Positions 38,173 through 47,446 of a stretch of DNA of 52,550 nt are shown in pieces. Each line of letters begins with the position of its first letter. Position 1 is the first letter of the stretch. This stretch comes from Planctomycetaceae bacterium (lineage in GTDB: Bacteria; Planctomycetota; Planctomycetia; Pirellulales; UBA1268). Location of the stretch: the NCBI GenBank assembly GCA_947449135.1, contig CANFQO010000016.1:1-52550 (forward strand). The letters run 5' to 3'. The position numbers and the translations under genes were made by a program. The notes below the pieces were generated by a model that was given only the letters and a program-made list of their open reading frames with translations, was not told where the DNA came from and did no database searches.

Positions 38173-39150
38173 ATGAACGTCCTCGTCACCGGCGGTGCCG
38201 GATTCATCGGCAGCCATATTGTCGACGGCCTCGTGGCGGCCGGTCACCGGGTGGAGGTACTCGACGACCTCTCCAGCGGGTCCCGCGACAACCTGCCTGC
38301 CGGCGTGCCCCTGCACGTGGCCGACATCGTCGACCCGGCGGCCGTGGCCCGCGTCTTTGAGGCGGCAAGGCCCGATCTGATCTGCCATCAGGCGGCGCAG
38401 ATGTCGGTCAGCCGGTCGGTTCGTGAGCCCCGCTTCGATGCCGAGGTCAACTGCATCGGCCTGATCAACGTGCTGGAGTCCGCGGCCAGGCACCGCTGCC
38501 GGCGGGTTGTCTTCGCTTCCAGTGGTGGCGTGCTCTATGGAGAGGTGACCTCACCCGCTCCCGAAACGACGCCCGCCAACCCGGTGAGTCCCTACGGCAT
38601 CACCAAGTGGGTCGGAGAGCGGTATCTGCAGTTCTTCGCGGCGGAGCACGGCATGGCGACGGTGGCGCTGCGGTATTCGAATGTCTACGGGCCCCGCCAG
38701 AACCCGCACGGCGAGGCGGGCGTGGTGGCGATCTTCTGCAAGAAACTGCTGGCGGGCGAACCGGCCCGCATCAACGGCGACGGTCGCTACGTCCGTGACT
38801 ATGTCTTCGGGCCTGACGTCGCCCGTGCCAACGTGCTGGCGCTGACGGCTGATCTGCCCGGCGTCGTGCCGGGCACGCTCACGAGCCTGAACATCGGCAC
38901 CGGCACCGGCGCAGACGTCAACGAACTCGAAGCGATGATCCGCGGCGCCGTCGCCGCCGTACGCTCGCGCCATGGCCGCAACGCTCCGCTGCCCCCGCCG
39001 GAAAATGGCCCGGCCAGACCGGGGGATCTGCGTTCAAACCTGGTCGATGCCACCCGTGCCAGTGAGGTGCTCGGCTGGCGGCCAACGGTGGCGCTCGCGG
39101 AGGGGCTGTCGCAGACGGCGGAGTGGTTTGCCGCCCACGACCGGTCCTAG
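38173..39150 (+). CDS. NAD-dependent nucleotide-sugar epimerase/dehydratase
   Basis: A 325-residue extended SDR enzyme, GalE-like. [20 protein letters not shown] holds the NAD site, DDLSSGSRDNLP, HQAAQMSVSRSV, FASSGGVLYGE and SPYGITKWVGERYLQFF (Tyr-x3-Lys) follow, with LRYSNVYGPRQNPHGEAGVVAIF near 175. The pattern fits UDP-glucose 4-epimerases and related UDP-hexuronate enzymes; substrate cannot be fixed by sight. ATG 38173 gives normal length. It is 4.6 kb from the glycan locus and may supply sugars to it. It lacks the Ala-Ala ending. Confidence 0.85.
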   Translation: MNVLVTGGAGFIGSHIVDGLVAAGHRVEVLDDLSSGSRDNLPAGVPLHVADIVDPAAVARVFEAARPDLICHQAAQMSVSRSVREPRFDAEVNCIGLINVLESAARHRCRRVVFASSGGVLYGEVTSPAPETTPANPVSPYGITKWVGERYLQFFAAEHGMATVALRYSNVYGPRQNPHGEAGVVAIFCKKLLAGEPARINGDGRYVRDYVFGPDVARANVLALTADLPGVVPGTLTSLNIGTGTGADVNELEAMIRGAVAAVRSRHGRNAPLPPPENGPARPGDLRSNLVDATRASEVLGWRPTVALAEGLSQTAEWFAAHDRS

Positions 39151-39158
39151 CCGCCGGC

Positions 39159-40253
39159 TCATTCGCCAGTCGTGGTGTCTGTCAGGCCGTCGAGGGCACC
39201 CGTGACGAGCCGCTGCCTGAGGGACGGCGAATCCAGATACGGTGGAAATCGATGGCTCTTGCCGACGATCGGCGCGGCATCGACCTGAACGAATTCGATC
39301 TCCGGCGGCAGCCAGCGGGCAGGCATGTTCTCATGACCGAGTGCCTCGGTCCCCAGATCCGGATCAACGAATTCGAAGAATCGCAGCGCTTGATCCCGCG
39401 TGTTGTTGAGCAGCGTCAAGCGATCGATGCAGCGGAGCACCCCCCGGTATTCGCTGCACGGGGCCAGGGCGTCTTGCCGCACGGCTGCCGCCACCATCAC
39501 AAGATGCAGCTTCGCGGGGCGGTCGATCCACGGCTGGAGGTTGGAACGCCCCGACCGCTGGGCGCCGACGAGATGATCGAGCGCCTCCAGTGCGATGAGC
39601 CCACCGTAGCTGTAGGACACGATCGCCACCGACCGCTCGGGCTCCACCTGACCCAGCAGCCAGGCGAGATAGTGGCCTTCCGTCATCGACCGCTCGTATT
39701 TGGCGCGGCTGTCCCGCAGCAGCAAGCCCTCCTGTGAACTCGGCCACGAAAAGATCACCGTGCGTGCCTGGGGAGCGTTGGGACGACAGGCCGACAGCCG
39801 GCGGGCCAACAGGAGTCCCTGCGACTTCGCCGAGGCCGGGTCGTAGCGGTTGCCGTGGATGAAGATCACGAGTGGCCGCTGCGGTTCTTCGAGCAGGCTC
39901 GGCAGGTCCGACGGCATCCAGCGACTGCATGCCACATCTGGAACCAGTCGTTCCACATCGAATGTCACGTGGGCCGGCAGGCGGCTGATGTCGGGCAGCC
40001 GTCGCGTGCTGACGACCCAGACGTCGTCCTCCCTGCAGCCCGTGTTGGTCAGGCCGCTGTCTGCCGGGGCTGGCACGGACGTCTCCGGCCCGATGGCATC
40101 GACTTCTTGCGAAGCTGCCACTGTCACCGTCGGGCAGCAGCACACGAAAGCGATCGCGACCAGGGCCAGAAAAGATTGGAACGCAGCGAAAAGTCGCAAG
40201 TCAGACACCGCACAGAAAGGACAGCCTGAGCCGCGACGCGGCGGCTTATTCAT
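39159..40253 (-). CDS. Alpha/beta hydrolase (DUF900-like), exported
   Basis: A 364-residue protein. A hydrophobic segment at about 20-47 (LFAAFQSFLALVAIAFVCCC) suggests export or a membrane anchor. VVSTRRL, VIFIHGNRYDPAS and IVSYSYGGLIALEALDHL (nucleophile elbow SYSYGG) match alpha/beta hydrolases of the DUF900 type. HLVMVAAAVRQDAL and LLNNTRDQALRFFEF near 255-290 carry later conserved positions, with His at the C-terminal part (GKSHRF). Substrate unknown. It is convergent with the epimerase gene (eight bases between). Confidence 0.7.
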   Translation of the reverse strand: MNKPPRRGSGCPFCAVSDLRLFAAFQSFLALVAIAFVCCCPTVTVAASQEVDAIGPETSVPAPADSGLTNTGCREDDVWVVSTRRLPDISRLPAHVTFDVERLVPDVACSRWMPSDLPSLLEEPQRPLVIFIHGNRYDPASAKSQGLLLARRLSACRPNAPQARTVIFSWPSSQEGLLLRDSRAKYERSMTEGHYLAWLLGQVEPERSVAIVSYSYGGLIALEALDHLVGAQRSGRSNLQPWIDRPAKLHLVMVAAAVRQDALAPCSEYRGVLRCIDRLTLLNNTRDQALRFFEFVDPDLGTEALGHENMPARWLPPEIEFVQVDAAPIVGKSHRFPPYLDSPSLRQRLVTGALDGLTDTTTGE

Positions 40254-40518
40254 CGACTCTTCTCAACAGTAGCACCTTTTTTCTGGCGGTGTGTGCGGCT
40301 GATTGCCCAGGCCGCAGTGGTGTCTGCCGGTGTATTCGCTACGGTCGGCCACCATCGGCATGATCGGCACCCACGGGAAGAAGAAGTCGAAAAATTTTTT
40401 GAGAAATGTGCTCGCCCATCCGACAGGGTGCCGGATCGTGAGCTAGGGTTTGGAGGCGTCGTCGTGGACGACGCATCGTGTCCGACCGCGGGCCATCCCT
40501 GACCCGCCGGTGGTGGAG

Positions 40519-40842
40519 ATGCCAATCATGTGCCGTACCCTGTGCCTTGTGATCGCCCTCGGCAGCCTCGCTGCCGCCCCCGGCTGCAGCAGTTGTTTTG
40601 GCGGTGCCAACAGCTGCCGTCGGCCGTCGTTCATGGAATTCCGCTCGCCCTGCTCGGGTGGGGCCGCGCCGTGTGCGGCGCCGCAGCCTTGTGCAGCACC
40701 TCAGCCTTGCCAGCCCGCCTGCGGGGCGCCGATGCAGGAGCCGGCGTGCGGCCCGGCCTGCGGGTCGTGCGGTGAAGGCGGTCCAATGATGTCGTCGCCG
40801 GTCTCGGGGCCGATGATGGGCGAGCCGGGAACGTTCAGCTGA
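40519..40842 (+). CDS. Small cysteine/proline-rich putative lipoprotein
   Basis: A 107-residue protein started at ATG 40519. The N-terminus MPIMCRTLCLVIALGSLAAA then PGCSSC has a signal peptide ending in a lipobox-like APGC. The mature part is rich in Cys, Pro, Ala and Gly, with repeats CAAPQPCAAPQPC and CGPACGSCGEGG, and ends in Met/Pro/Gly. Such small Cys/Pro-rich exported proteins are frequent in planctomycetes. No function is known. It stands 200 bases upstream of ffh. Confidence 0.6.
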   Translation: MPIMCRTLCLVIALGSLAAAPGCSSCFGGANSCRRPSFMEFRSPCSGGAAPCAAPQPCAAPQPCQPACGAPMQEPACGPACGSCGEGGPMMSSPVSGPMMGEPGTFS

Positions 40843-40987
40843 TTGAAGGCCGGGTGGGACGCCCGCCCTGCCGGTGATGCGCCGCTCTTGCCGGCCAAGC
40901 GTCGGGCAAGCAGCACGCAGTGTGCCTGCTCCCGATTCGAGCGGTTCGTCACCGGCAGGGTTGGCGGGGTGGTAATTCCGCCCGTTT

Positions 40988-41014
40988 TTGAAGCCCGCCC
41001 ACTGCCCGTATACT
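40988..41014 (+). promoter_or_regulatory. Candidate sigma-70-type promoter of ffh
   Basis: TTGAAG at 40988-40993 and TATACT at 41009-41014 are separated by 15 bases, a little short of the optimum. The -10 element lies 31 bases before the ffh ATG. Confidence 0.35.
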
Positions 41015-41045
41015 CGCGGCTCCCGTTTCCTCCCACGGAGCCGCC

Positions 41046-42512
41046 ATGTTTGAGTCGCTGACTGCCTCGCTCTCTTCCGCCCTCAATAGTCTGCGGGGTC
41101 GCGGCAAGCTCACCGAAGGGAACATGCGCGAGGGGCTCGCGGGGGTCCGTACCGCGCTGTTGGAGGCGGACGTCGCCTACGACGTTGTCGAAACGTTTCT
41201 GTCGCGGGTCGTTGACGATGCGGTGGGGGCGAAGGTGCTCGAGTCGCTCGACCCGGCCCAGCAGCTCGTCGGCATCGTGCATCAGGAACTGGTCAACCTC
41301 ATGGGGCCAGTGGACCACTCGCTCCACCTGCAGCCGGGCAAGACCACCATCCTGATGCTCTGTGGCCTGCAGGGCTCGGGCAAGACGACCTCCTGCGGCA
41401 AGCTCGCCAAGCGGATCAAGCAGCAGGGGCAGGGCGTGATGCTCGTCGCGGCCGACCTTCAGCGGCCGGCGGCCATCGAGCAGCTGGCGGTGCTGGGACG
41501 GCAGATCGGCGTGCCGGTACACGTGCCGGATGGCATCACCGATCCCGTCGCCGTCTGCCGTGCCGGCGTGGCCCGCGCCGAGAAGGAAGGCATCTCCGTC
41601 GTCATCCTCGACACCGCCGGCCGACTCTCGATCGACGAGGCGCTCATGCAGGAGCTGTCGAAGATCGACCGCACCGTGGGGCCGGACCAGGTCTACCTCG
41701 TGGTCGATGCCATGACCGGGCAGGACGCGGTGAAGAGCGCCAAGGCCTTCAACGAGGCACTCGAACTCGACGGCGTCATCATGACGAAGCTCGATGGCGA
41801 CGCCCGCGGCGGCGCTGCCTTGTCGGTGAAGACCGTGACGGGCGTGCCGATCAAGTTCATCGGCACAGGTGAGCAGATCGAGGCCCTCGAGGATTTCCAC
41901 GCCGAGCGCATGGCGGGGCGGATCCTCGGCATGGGCGACGTCGTCACGCTCGTCGAAGAGGCGCAGCGGAAGTTCGACCAGGACGAGATGAAGCGGCAGG
42001 AGGAGCGGCTCCGCGCGGGCGAATTCACGCTCGACGACTTCAAGAAGGTGCTGCTGCAGACCCGCCGTCTGGGCCCGATGGGCAAGGTGCTGGGGATGAT
42101 CCCGGGCATGGGCGGCATGCAGGAGATGCTGGCCGGTGCCGACCTCGATAAAGACGTCAACCGACTCTTCGGCATCATCGATGCGATGACGCCTGCCGAG
42201 CGGCGCAACCCGTCGCGGGTCGTCGACCAGTCGCGACGCCGCCGGATTGCTGCCGGCGCCGGTGTCGATCCGCATGAGGTGGGCGACCTCGTCAAACAGT
42301 TCGACGGCATGAGCGCGATGATGAAGGGCATGGCTGGACTGGGCATGCGAGACCGTCTCCGCGAAGTGCAGCGACTGCAGACGCAGATGACCAATCCTGC
42401 CGCGCGACTCGGCAGACCCAAGGGTGACACAGGCAAGCGGCTCACGGCCGATGAGCGTCGTAAGCAGAAGAAGCAACGCGAAAAGGACGCTCGCCGTAAG
42501 AAGCGAGGGTGA
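41046..42512 (+). CDS. ffh: Signal recognition particle protein Ffh
   Basis: A 488-residue SRP54 GTPase that binds signal peptides and SRP RNA and delivers ribosomes to FtsY. The N domain is followed by the G domain: [18 protein letters not shown] (G1) near 100, [32 protein letters not shown] (G3) and [15 protein letters not shown]. The C-terminal M domain is Met-rich ([17 protein letters not shown] and [11 protein letters not shown]). The tail after about 455 is Lys/Arg-rich. It is the first gene of the ffh-rpsP-trmD-rplS-yraN group, but a 590-base spacer with terminators and repeats separates it from rpsP. Confidence 0.96.
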   Translation: MFESLTASLSSALNSLRGRGKLTEGNMREGLAGVRTALLEADVAYDVVETFLSRVVDDAVGAKVLESLDPAQQLVGIVHQELVNLMGPVDHSLHLQPGKTTILMLCGLQGSGKTTSCGKLAKRIKQQGQGVMLVAADLQRPAAIEQLAVLGRQIGVPVHVPDGITDPVAVCRAGVARAEKEGISVVILDTAGRLSIDEALMQELSKIDRTVGPDQVYLVVDAMTGQDAVKSAKAFNEALELDGVIMTKLDGDARGGAALSVKTVTGVPIKFIGTGEQIEALEDFHAERMAGRILGMGDVVTLVEEAQRKFDQDEMKRQEERLRAGEFTLDDFKKVLLQTRRLGPMGKVLGMIPGMGGMQEMLAGADLDKDVNRLFGIIDAMTPAERRNPSRVVDQSRRRRIAAGAGVDPHEVGDLVKQFDGMSAMMKGMAGLGMRDRLREVQRLQTQMTNPAARLGRPKGDTGKRLTADERRKQKKQREKDARRKKRG

Positions 42513-42549
42513 GCACTGGAGCGCGGAGGCCCTCAAAGCGCTGACTCTA

Positions 42550-42731
42550 GCCGGGCATCCGCCCGGCATTGCGACACGATGTCGTGTTGCGAATGAAGTA
42601 TTGATGCTGCGGAGCCGGTCGGAGGCACGCGCAGGAGTCGGTGAATTCTGCGACTCACGAGCGATGCACGATTCGTCCACGAGCCTCCCGTAGCAGAATC
42701 CGCCGGCGACGAGCATGCCGCAGCCGGCGAA
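42550..42731. repeat. Structured intergenic repeat, copy A
   Basis: The left core 42604-42643 matches 52258-52297 at 38 of 40 positions. The right core 42700-42731 matches 52353-52384 at 32 of 32. Between them ATTCTGC (42645-42651) pairs with GCAGAAT (42693-42699) around a 41-base loop. In copy B the equivalent stem has different bases that still pair. Two more hairpins precede the core: GCCGGGC-ATCC-GCCCGGC (42550-42567) and ACACGA-TG-TCGTGT (42574-42587). The right core holds CGCCGGC/GCCGGCG. The active strand is unknown. Confidence 0.75.
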
Positions 42732-42740
42732 GATGCTTCA

Positions 42741-42793
42741 CGAAAAACACGACTTCGTGTCGTTTTTTCTTGGCCGACATCCGTCGGCTTTTT
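42741..42793 (+). terminator. Tandem rho-independent terminators after ffh
   Basis: The first hairpin, ACACG-ACTT-CGTGT (42747-42760), is followed by CG and six Ts. The second, GCCGAC-ATCC-GTCGGC (42773-42788), is followed by TTTTT. Both are oriented for plus-strand transcripts arriving from ffh. They lie downstream of the repeat element, so an ffh transcript would include it. Confidence 0.75.
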
Positions 42794-42851
42794 CTTACTC
42801 GGCCCTCCGGGCCTGGCGCAGAGTGCGATCGCTAAACAGACACGACTCCAG

Positions 42852-42882
42852 ATGCTGCGGAGCATGCCGCAGCCGGCGAACC
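42852..42882. repeat. Degenerate fragment of the structured repeat
   Basis: ATGCTGCGGAG (left-core start) is fused directly to GAGCATGCCGCAGCCGGCGAA (right-core end). The stem-loop and the rest of the core are missing. It looks like a deletion product of the element, perhaps by recombination at the shared GGAG. Confidence 0.55.
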
Positions 42883-43102
42883 AGTGCGTCCCGTCAACAC
42901 CAGCACGATCCATCGGGCAAGCGGAAATGTGCCCCCACGTCGAGCCGCCCCGCGAGTGGAGCGTGTTTGGTGATCCCCCCCGGCACGGCGGCGATTTTCG
43001 CAAAAACACCGGAAAAACCGGAGCCTGCAAGGTGGGCTTGGGTTCCGGCGCCGGTCGGGTACTCTAAGGGGCTCGATCAATCCTTTCCGAGGAGACTGCT
43101 CT

Positions 43103-43585
43103 GTGGCTGTGGCGATTCGAATGAAGCGGATGGGCCGGAAGAACCGTGCCTTCTACAGGATTTGTGCAACCGACCGGCGGAGCCCGCGGGATGGCCGCGT
43201 GATCGAGGTGCTCGGCACCTATGATCCCTCCGTCCCCGACACCGATGCCCGCTGCCTGCTCAACAGCGAGCGGGTCAACTACTGGCTGAGCGTCGGCGCC
43301 CAGCCGAGCGACGCCGTGCGGGTGCTTGTCAAAAAGTACGGCCACAACGGCACGCGCCTCAAGGAAATGGAGCTGGCCCGCGCCAAGCTTTCCATGCCCA
43401 GGGTCATTCCCGAAGCCGGTGAGCCGGTGTTCGTTCCCGAGCCTAAGGCGGAGCCGGGTGCTGCCGCTGCCGCTGCGGTTGCGGAAACCGCGGCGGCTGC
43501 CGAGTCGGTGGTCGATGCTCCGGCGGCCGATGCCGCCAGCCCCGCGGCCGAAGCCGGTGGGGAATCGCAGCCAGAGCAAGCCTGA
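43103..43585 (+). CDS. rpsP: 30S ribosomal protein S16 with long C-terminal extension
   Basis: A 160-residue protein. The first 80 or so residues are bS16: [31 protein letters not shown] and [20 protein letters not shown]. About 60 further residues are Ala/Glu/Pro-rich ([20 protein letters not shown]) and probably disordered; bS16 is usually 80-90 residues. GTG at 43103 with GAGGAG nine bases before is the start. It is followed by trmD after 19 bases, with no rimM between. Confidence 0.93.
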   Translation: MAVAIRMKRMGRKNRAFYRICATDRRSPRDGRVIEVLGTYDPSVPDTDARCLLNSERVNYWLSVGAQPSDAVRVLVKKYGHNGTRLKEMELARAKLSMPRVIPEAGEPVFVPEPKAEPGAAAAAAVAETAAAAESVVDAPAADAASPAAEAGGESQPEQA

Positions 43586-43604
43586 TGATGCCTCTGCCGA
43601 TCCC

Positions 43605-44300
43605 ATGCGCATCGATATCCTTACCCTGTTCCCTGAGATGTTCACGGGCTTCCTCGATGGAAGCCTGCTCGGTGAGGCACGCCGTTCGCGCTTGATCGAC
43701 GTCTGCCTGACGAACATCCGCGACTTCGCCGAGGGCGTGCATCGACAGGTCGATGACCGGCCCTATGGCGGAGGTCCAGGGATGCTGCTCATGCCCGGTC
43801 CGGTCGTTTCGTGTGTCGAGGCCGTGCAGCAGCAGGCCGCAGTGCCTGGGCATGTCGTGATGCTCACGCCCGGTGGACGACGGCTCGATCAGGCGGGTGT
43901 CGAGGAACTGGCCCGCAAGGAACGGCTCGTGCTGCTCTGCGGCCGCTACGAGGGCTTCGACGACCGGGTCCGTGAAACGCTCTCGCCCGATCAAGTCTCC
44001 ATTGGCGACTATGTGCTCTCCGGCGGCGAAGTGGCGGCGATGGTGATCGTCGACGCCGTCGCCCGTCTCCTGCCCGGCGTGCTGGGCGACGAGGAGAGTG
44101 CCCGCCAGGATTCCTTCTCGGGCGCCGACCGCCTCGTGGAAGGCCCACAATACACCCGGCCGCGTGAGTTTCGCGGCCTGCGCGTGCCCGACGTGCTGCT
44201 CTCGGGCGACCATGGCCGGATCGCTCGCTGGCGGCACGAACAGGCCGTCGACGCGACCCGCAGCCGAGTCCCAACCAACCTGTCCCCCTCCCGTTCCTGA
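43605..44300 (+). CDS. trmD: tRNA (guanine-N1)-methyltransferase TrmD
   Basis: A 231-residue SPOUT methyltransferase that makes m1G37 in tRNAs reading CNN codons, preventing frameshifting. [55 protein letters not shown] and [20 protein letters not shown] (the knot) are canonical. [20 protein letters not shown] precedes the C-terminal domain. ATG 43605 gives full family length. It lies between rpsP and rplS in a tight operon. Confidence 0.96.
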   Translation: MRIDILTLFPEMFTGFLDGSLLGEARRSRLIDVCLTNIRDFAEGVHRQVDDRPYGGGPGMLLMPGPVVSCVEAVQQQAAVPGHVVMLTPGGRRLDQAGVEELARKERLVLLCGRYEGFDDRVRETLSPDQVSIGDYVLSGGEVAAMVIVDAVARLLPGVLGDEESARQDSFSGADRLVEGPQYTRPREFRGLRVPDVLLSGDHGRIARWRHEQAVDATRSRVPTNLSPSRS

Positions 44301-44310
44301 AGGAGCCGTC

Positions 44311-44724
44311 GTGAGCCAGAAGATCCTCGCCAAGGTCGAAGCATCCAGCCTCAAGTCAGAGGTGCCCCAGTTCGCCATCGGCGATACCGTTGACGTGCAT
44401 ACCCGGATTCTGGAAGGGGAGAAGGAGCGGGTCCAGATTTTCAACGGCGTGGTTATCGCCAAGAGCGGTTCCGGCAGCCGTGAGACATTCACCGTCCGGC
44501 GAATCGTGGCGGGCGAGGGCGTCGAGCGGAAGTTCCCCATCCATTCGCCAAAGATCGCCAAGGTCGAGGTGAAGCGGTCGGGCGTCGCGCGACGTGCCAA
44601 GCTCTACTACCTCCGTGATCGTGTCGGCAAGTCGGTCCGCCTCCGCGAGAAGCGGGACGATGTGGCCGCCGCCGAGGCGACAGCGAAGAAGGCGGCCGGC
44701 AAGAAGGCCGCGGCCAAGGCCTGA
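44311..44724 (+). CDS. rplS: 50S ribosomal protein L19
   Basis: A 137-residue bL19. FAIGDTVDVHTRILEGEKER, IFNGVVIAKSGSGSRETFTV, GVERKFPIHSPKIAKVEV and AKLYYLRDRVGKSVRLREK are all family hallmarks. The C-terminal 20 residues are an Ala/Lys tail (AAAEATAKKAAGKKAAAKA) beyond the usual end. GTG 44311 has AGGAG six bases upstream. It starts ten bases after trmD. Confidence 0.96.
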   Translation: MSQKILAKVEASSLKSEVPQFAIGDTVDVHTRILEGEKERVQIFNGVVIAKSGSGSRETFTVRRIVAGEGVERKFPIHSPKIAKVEVKRSGVARRAKLYYLRDRVGKSVRLREKRDDVAAAEATAKKAAGKKAAAKA

Positions 44725-44763
44725 CGACCTAGGTTCGACGTTCTCCGTGTCCCGGCGGCAGCC

Positions 44764-45144
44764 ATGACAGCGCGTGATCCGAGGCAGGCGTTGGGCCAGC
44801 GGGGCGAGGCGGAGGCTGAGAAATGTCTGCGGGCGTTGGGCTACCGGATCGTGGGCCGGCGGGAGCGGGTGCTCCGTGGTGACATCGATCTGGTGGCCCT
44901 CGACGGCCGCACGGTTGTCTTCGTCGAGGTGCGGTCGCGGAGCGATACGGCCCATGGGCATCCGGCCGAAACCGTCGGCCCGCAGAAGCAGCGTCGGATT
45001 GCCGAGCTCGCCACCGCCTACATCCGTCGCCACCGCCTCGAGGATTGCCAGGTGCGGATCGACGTGGTGACGGTCACCTTCGGGTCAGAGGGCTCCCGAC
45101 CGGTCGTTGAACACTTTCAAAATGCCTTCGACAGTCCCCTGTAG
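44764..45144 (+). CDS. YraN/UPF0102 family protein
   Basis: A 126-residue endonuclease-fold protein. [39 protein letters not shown] (Asp and Glu-x-Lys-like positions, here EVR) and AVGPQKQ-like [13 protein letters not shown] are the UPF0102 pattern, related to Holliday junction resolvases. Its biochemical role is unsettled. It lies 39 bases after rplS, the usual place for this gene. Confidence 0.85.
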   Translation: MTARDPRQALGQRGEAEAEKCLRALGYRIVGRRERVLRGDIDLVALDGRTVVFVEVRSRSDTAHGHPAETVGPQKQRRIAELATAYIRRHRLEDCQVRIDVVTVTFGSEGSRPVVEHFQNAFDSPL

Positions 45145-45196
45145 GGGGAATTGCGACGGGCATGGGCCGTTTCCGAATCAGGAAGGATCGCCGGCG

Positions 45197-45526
45197 ATGT
45201 CGTGGGTGTATCTCCTTATCGCGATCGTGGCCGAGGTGGTCGGCACGAGTTTCCTGCGGGCCTCGCAGGGATTCACAAAGCCCATGCCGAGCGTCATGGT
45301 GGTGCTTGGCTACGGGCTGGCGTTCTTCTTCCTCTCGCTGACGCTCAAGGATATTCCCGTCGGCATCGCCTACGCCGTCTGGAGCGGCGCTGGGGTGACG
45401 CTCATCGCCGCGATCGGCTGGCTCTTTCTGGGCCAGAAGCTCGACGCCGCGGCGATCCTCGGCATGCTGCTGATCGTTGCAGGCGTCGTCGTACTCAACC
45501 TGTTTTCGAAGGCTGGTGGCCACTGA
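45197..45526 (+). CDS. Small multidrug resistance (SMR) family exporter
   Basis: A 109-residue protein with four membrane helices. The N-terminal [20 protein letters not shown] carries the essential membrane Glu (AEVVGT) of EmrE-type proton antiporters. [13 protein letters not shown] in helix 3 holds the conserved Trp. The sequence is closer to the Qac/EmrE type than to guanidinium exporters, but this cannot be settled by sight. It presumably works as a dual-topology homodimer. GGAAGG precedes ATG 45197. A 12-bp duplication covers its stop codon. Confidence 0.88.
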   Translation: MSWVYLLIAIVAEVVGTSFLRASQGFTKPMPSVMVVLGYGLAFFFLSLTLKDIPVGIAYAVWSGAGVTLIAAIGWLFLGQKLDAAAILGMLLIVAGVVVLNLFSKAGGH

Positions 45527-45540
45527 ACCGGCCACTGAAC
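45518..45540. repeat. Tandem duplication at the SMR gene stop
   Basis: GGCCACTGAAC occurs at 45518-45528 and 45530-45540 with a period of 12 bases. The first copy includes the stop codon of the exporter gene. Confidence 0.6.
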
Positions 45541-45568
45541 ATAGGCCGGGAAATCCGCGTTGCGCCAG

Positions 45569-46342
45569 TCACAGTCCAAGCGGCCGGCCCAGCAGTTTGA
45601 CGCTGGCAAAAACCAGCACGCCGGCCATCAGCAGTCGCAGCGTGCGCACCGGCAGCCGGAACGCGCCCCAGTGCGAGCCGATCGCACCGCCGAGCACGGC
45701 GGCCGCGATCACGGGCAGGCTCACCGACTGGAGCGGCCGGCCGGCGAACAGGCCTCCTGCCAGTCCGGCCAACGAATTCACGAGGATGAATGGGGCCGTG
45801 ATAGCGGCGATGTTTTTGACCGGTGCCGCCTGTAGGGCGAGCAGCGACGGTGTGAGAAACACGCCCCCGCCGACGCCGGTGAGACCTGACAGCAGACCGA
45901 TCCCGCCGCCGATCGCCCCCAGCGACACCGCCCTGCCCTGCCACGCGTTGCCTGCCCCAGAGGCCTGCTCGTGAGTGGCGAGCGCGGCTGTCCCCCGGAG
46001 AGAGTTGCGGATGATCTGGACAGCAGACGCCAGCAGCACGCCGCCGAGCACCGCCTCGAAGGCGGCCGTAGGCAGCGTGACCGCGCCGCCGAGGAATGCG
46101 CATGGCACGCTCGCCACCGCCAGTGGCCCGAAGAGCCGGGGGCGAAAATGACCGGCACGGAAAAACTCTGCGGTGGCGATCGTCGCCACGATCACATTGA
46201 GCACGAGCGCCGTCGGACGGACCGTGGCCGCGGGCATCCCCAGCAGCGTCATCACCGCGATGTAGCCCGTGGCGCCGGCATGGCCCACGGAGGCATAGAG
46301 CAGGGCGACAAGTCCGATGGCCAGCGGCAGGATGTCGTGCAT
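45569..46342 (-). CDS. TauE/SafE-type membrane permease
   Basis: A 257-residue protein with about eight hydrophobic segments. The paired family motifs are ASVGHAGATGYIAVMTLLGM in the first half and LSGLTGVGGGVFLTPSLLAL in the second, the internal repeat of TauE/SafE (sulfite/organosulfonate exporter) permeases. The substrate is unknown; many members carry sulfite, sulfoacetate or other anions. I start at ATG 46342. It is convergent with the SMR gene and follows the DUF2237 gene on the same strand. Confidence 0.85.
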   Translation of the reverse strand: MHDILPLAIGLVALLYASVGHAGATGYIAVMTLLGMPAATVRPTALVLNVIVATIATAEFFRAGHFRPRLFGPLAVASVPCAFLGGAVTLPTAAFEAVLGGVLLASAVQIIRNSLRGTAALATHEQASGAGNAWQGRAVSLGAIGGGIGLLSGLTGVGGGVFLTPSLLALQAAPVKNIAAITAPFILVNSLAGLAGGLFAGRPLQSVSLPVIAAAVLGGAIGSHWGAFRLPVRTLRLLMAGVLVFASVKLLGRPLGL

Positions 46343-46355
46343 GCGGAGCGGGTCT

Positions 46356-46766
46356 TCAGGTCGACGGGAAGGCGTGCTTCTTGAGCAGTTCGAAGGGCAC
46401 GACATCGAGCGCCTTTTCGTGCGTCGCCTCGAGCACCACCGGCGGCGCCCGACCCTCCCGGGCCGCTTCCAGCCAACGCGAGGCGCACAGGCACCAACGG
46501 TCGCCTTCGACGAGTCCGGGAAATCCCCACTCCGGTCGGGGCGTGACCAGGTCGTTGCCCGCGGCCACTGTGAATTGCAGAAAGTCTTTCGTCATCACGG
46601 CGCAGACGGTGTGTTGGCCGACGTCGTCGGGTCCGGTGCGGCAGCAGCCGTCCCGAAAGAATCCGGTGAGTGGCTGGCTGGAACAGGGGGCCAGCGGCAG
46701 CCCCAGCACGTTGCGGTCGGGTTTCTTGCCGCGACTGGGATCGGCGGGGCGGTCGAAGGCGATCAT
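46356..46766 (-). CDS. DUF2237 family protein
   Basis: A 136-residue protein. GCCRTGPDDVGQHTVCAVMT, EFL-type DFLQFTVAAGNDLVTPRPE, FPGLVEGDRWCLCASRW and APPVVLEATHEKAL are the conserved blocks of DUF2237. Several conserved cysteines (GCC, VCA, WCLC) could bind metal, but no function is established for the family. Length and start at ATG 46766 fit. It lies 13 bases upstream of the TauE-like gene and so probably shares its transcript. Confidence 0.85.
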   Translation of the reverse strand: MIAFDRPADPSRGKKPDRNVLGLPLAPCSSQPLTGFFRDGCCRTGPDDVGQHTVCAVMTKDFLQFTVAAGNDLVTPRPEWGFPGLVEGDRWCLCASRWLEAAREGRAPPVVLEATHEKALDVVPFELLKKHAFPST

Positions 46767-46869
46767 GCGAACGGTTCCGGTATGCCGGGGAAGGCTTCAG
46801 TGACAGGCAGTATGATGCACGGCGAAGATTGATGCACGGACAACCCCAGGCCCCGCCAACATCGCTCGC

Positions 46870-47445
46870 ATGCTCAGCCTGCAATCAGCCACCGACGCCC
46901 GCTGGCTCGCCCAGGTGGACACACACCTCGACGACGTTCTCATCGACCACGCCCACTGCGAGAAGAAGGCGGCGGGTGTGGCGATGAACCTGCTCTTTTC
47001 CTACGTTGACCATGTGCCGCTCGCCCGCGCCATGACGGAGATCGTCAACGAGGAATTGGCGCATTTCCAGCTCGTACTCGATCTCCTCGAACGGCGGGGC
47101 ATCCGCTTCCGGAAGCTCTCCCCTTCCAGCTACGGCCAGCGGCTCCACGCCTGTGTCCGCAAGCAGGAGCCCGCCCGGGCGATCGACCGGCTGCTGGTGG
47201 CCGGTCTCATCGAGGCCCGCAGTTGCGAACGGTTCGCCCTGCTCCGCGACCATCTCGCCGACCTCGAACTGCGGGAATTTTACGGAAGCTTGTTCGAATC
47301 TGAGGCCCGACATCACGCCACATATGTCCGCCTGGCCTGCGACGTGGCCCCCGAAGACACGGTGCGTGCGCGGCTCCAGGAGTTGTCAGCAGAGGAAGCT
47401 GCGATCATTGCCCAGGGCGATCCGTGCGCCCGCATGCACAGCTGA
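46870..47445 (+). CDS. miaE: tRNA-(ms2io6A)-hydroxylase MiaE
   Basis: A 191-residue di-iron protein of ferritin-like fold that hydroxylates the isopentenyl group of ms2i6A37 in tRNA. Candidate iron ligands are visible in [32 protein letters not shown] (Glu-x2-His), [18 protein letters not shown] and [16 protein letters not shown] (Glu-x3-His). Length matches MiaE. The partner enzymes miaA and miaB are not in the window. A 12-bp sequence is repeated three times just past its stop. Confidence 0.88.
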   Translation: MLSLQSATDARWLAQVDTHLDDVLIDHAHCEKKAAGVAMNLLFSYVDHVPLARAMTEIVNEELAHFQLVLDLLERRGIRFRKLSPSSYGQRLHACVRKQEPARAIDRLLVAGLIEARSCERFALLRDHLADLELREFYGSLFESEARHHATYVRLACDVAPEDTVRARLQELSAEEAAIIAQGDPCARMHS

Positions 47446-47446
47446 C

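Noticed and set aside
42533-43030. Minus-strand frame of 165 residues in the ffh-rpsP spacer, with a related frame at 52244-52525
   Set aside because: The similarity between them (FAGCGML, LLRVPPTGS) comes from the structured DNA repeat; stem and loop parts are not conserved at protein level and the frames differ in length and start.
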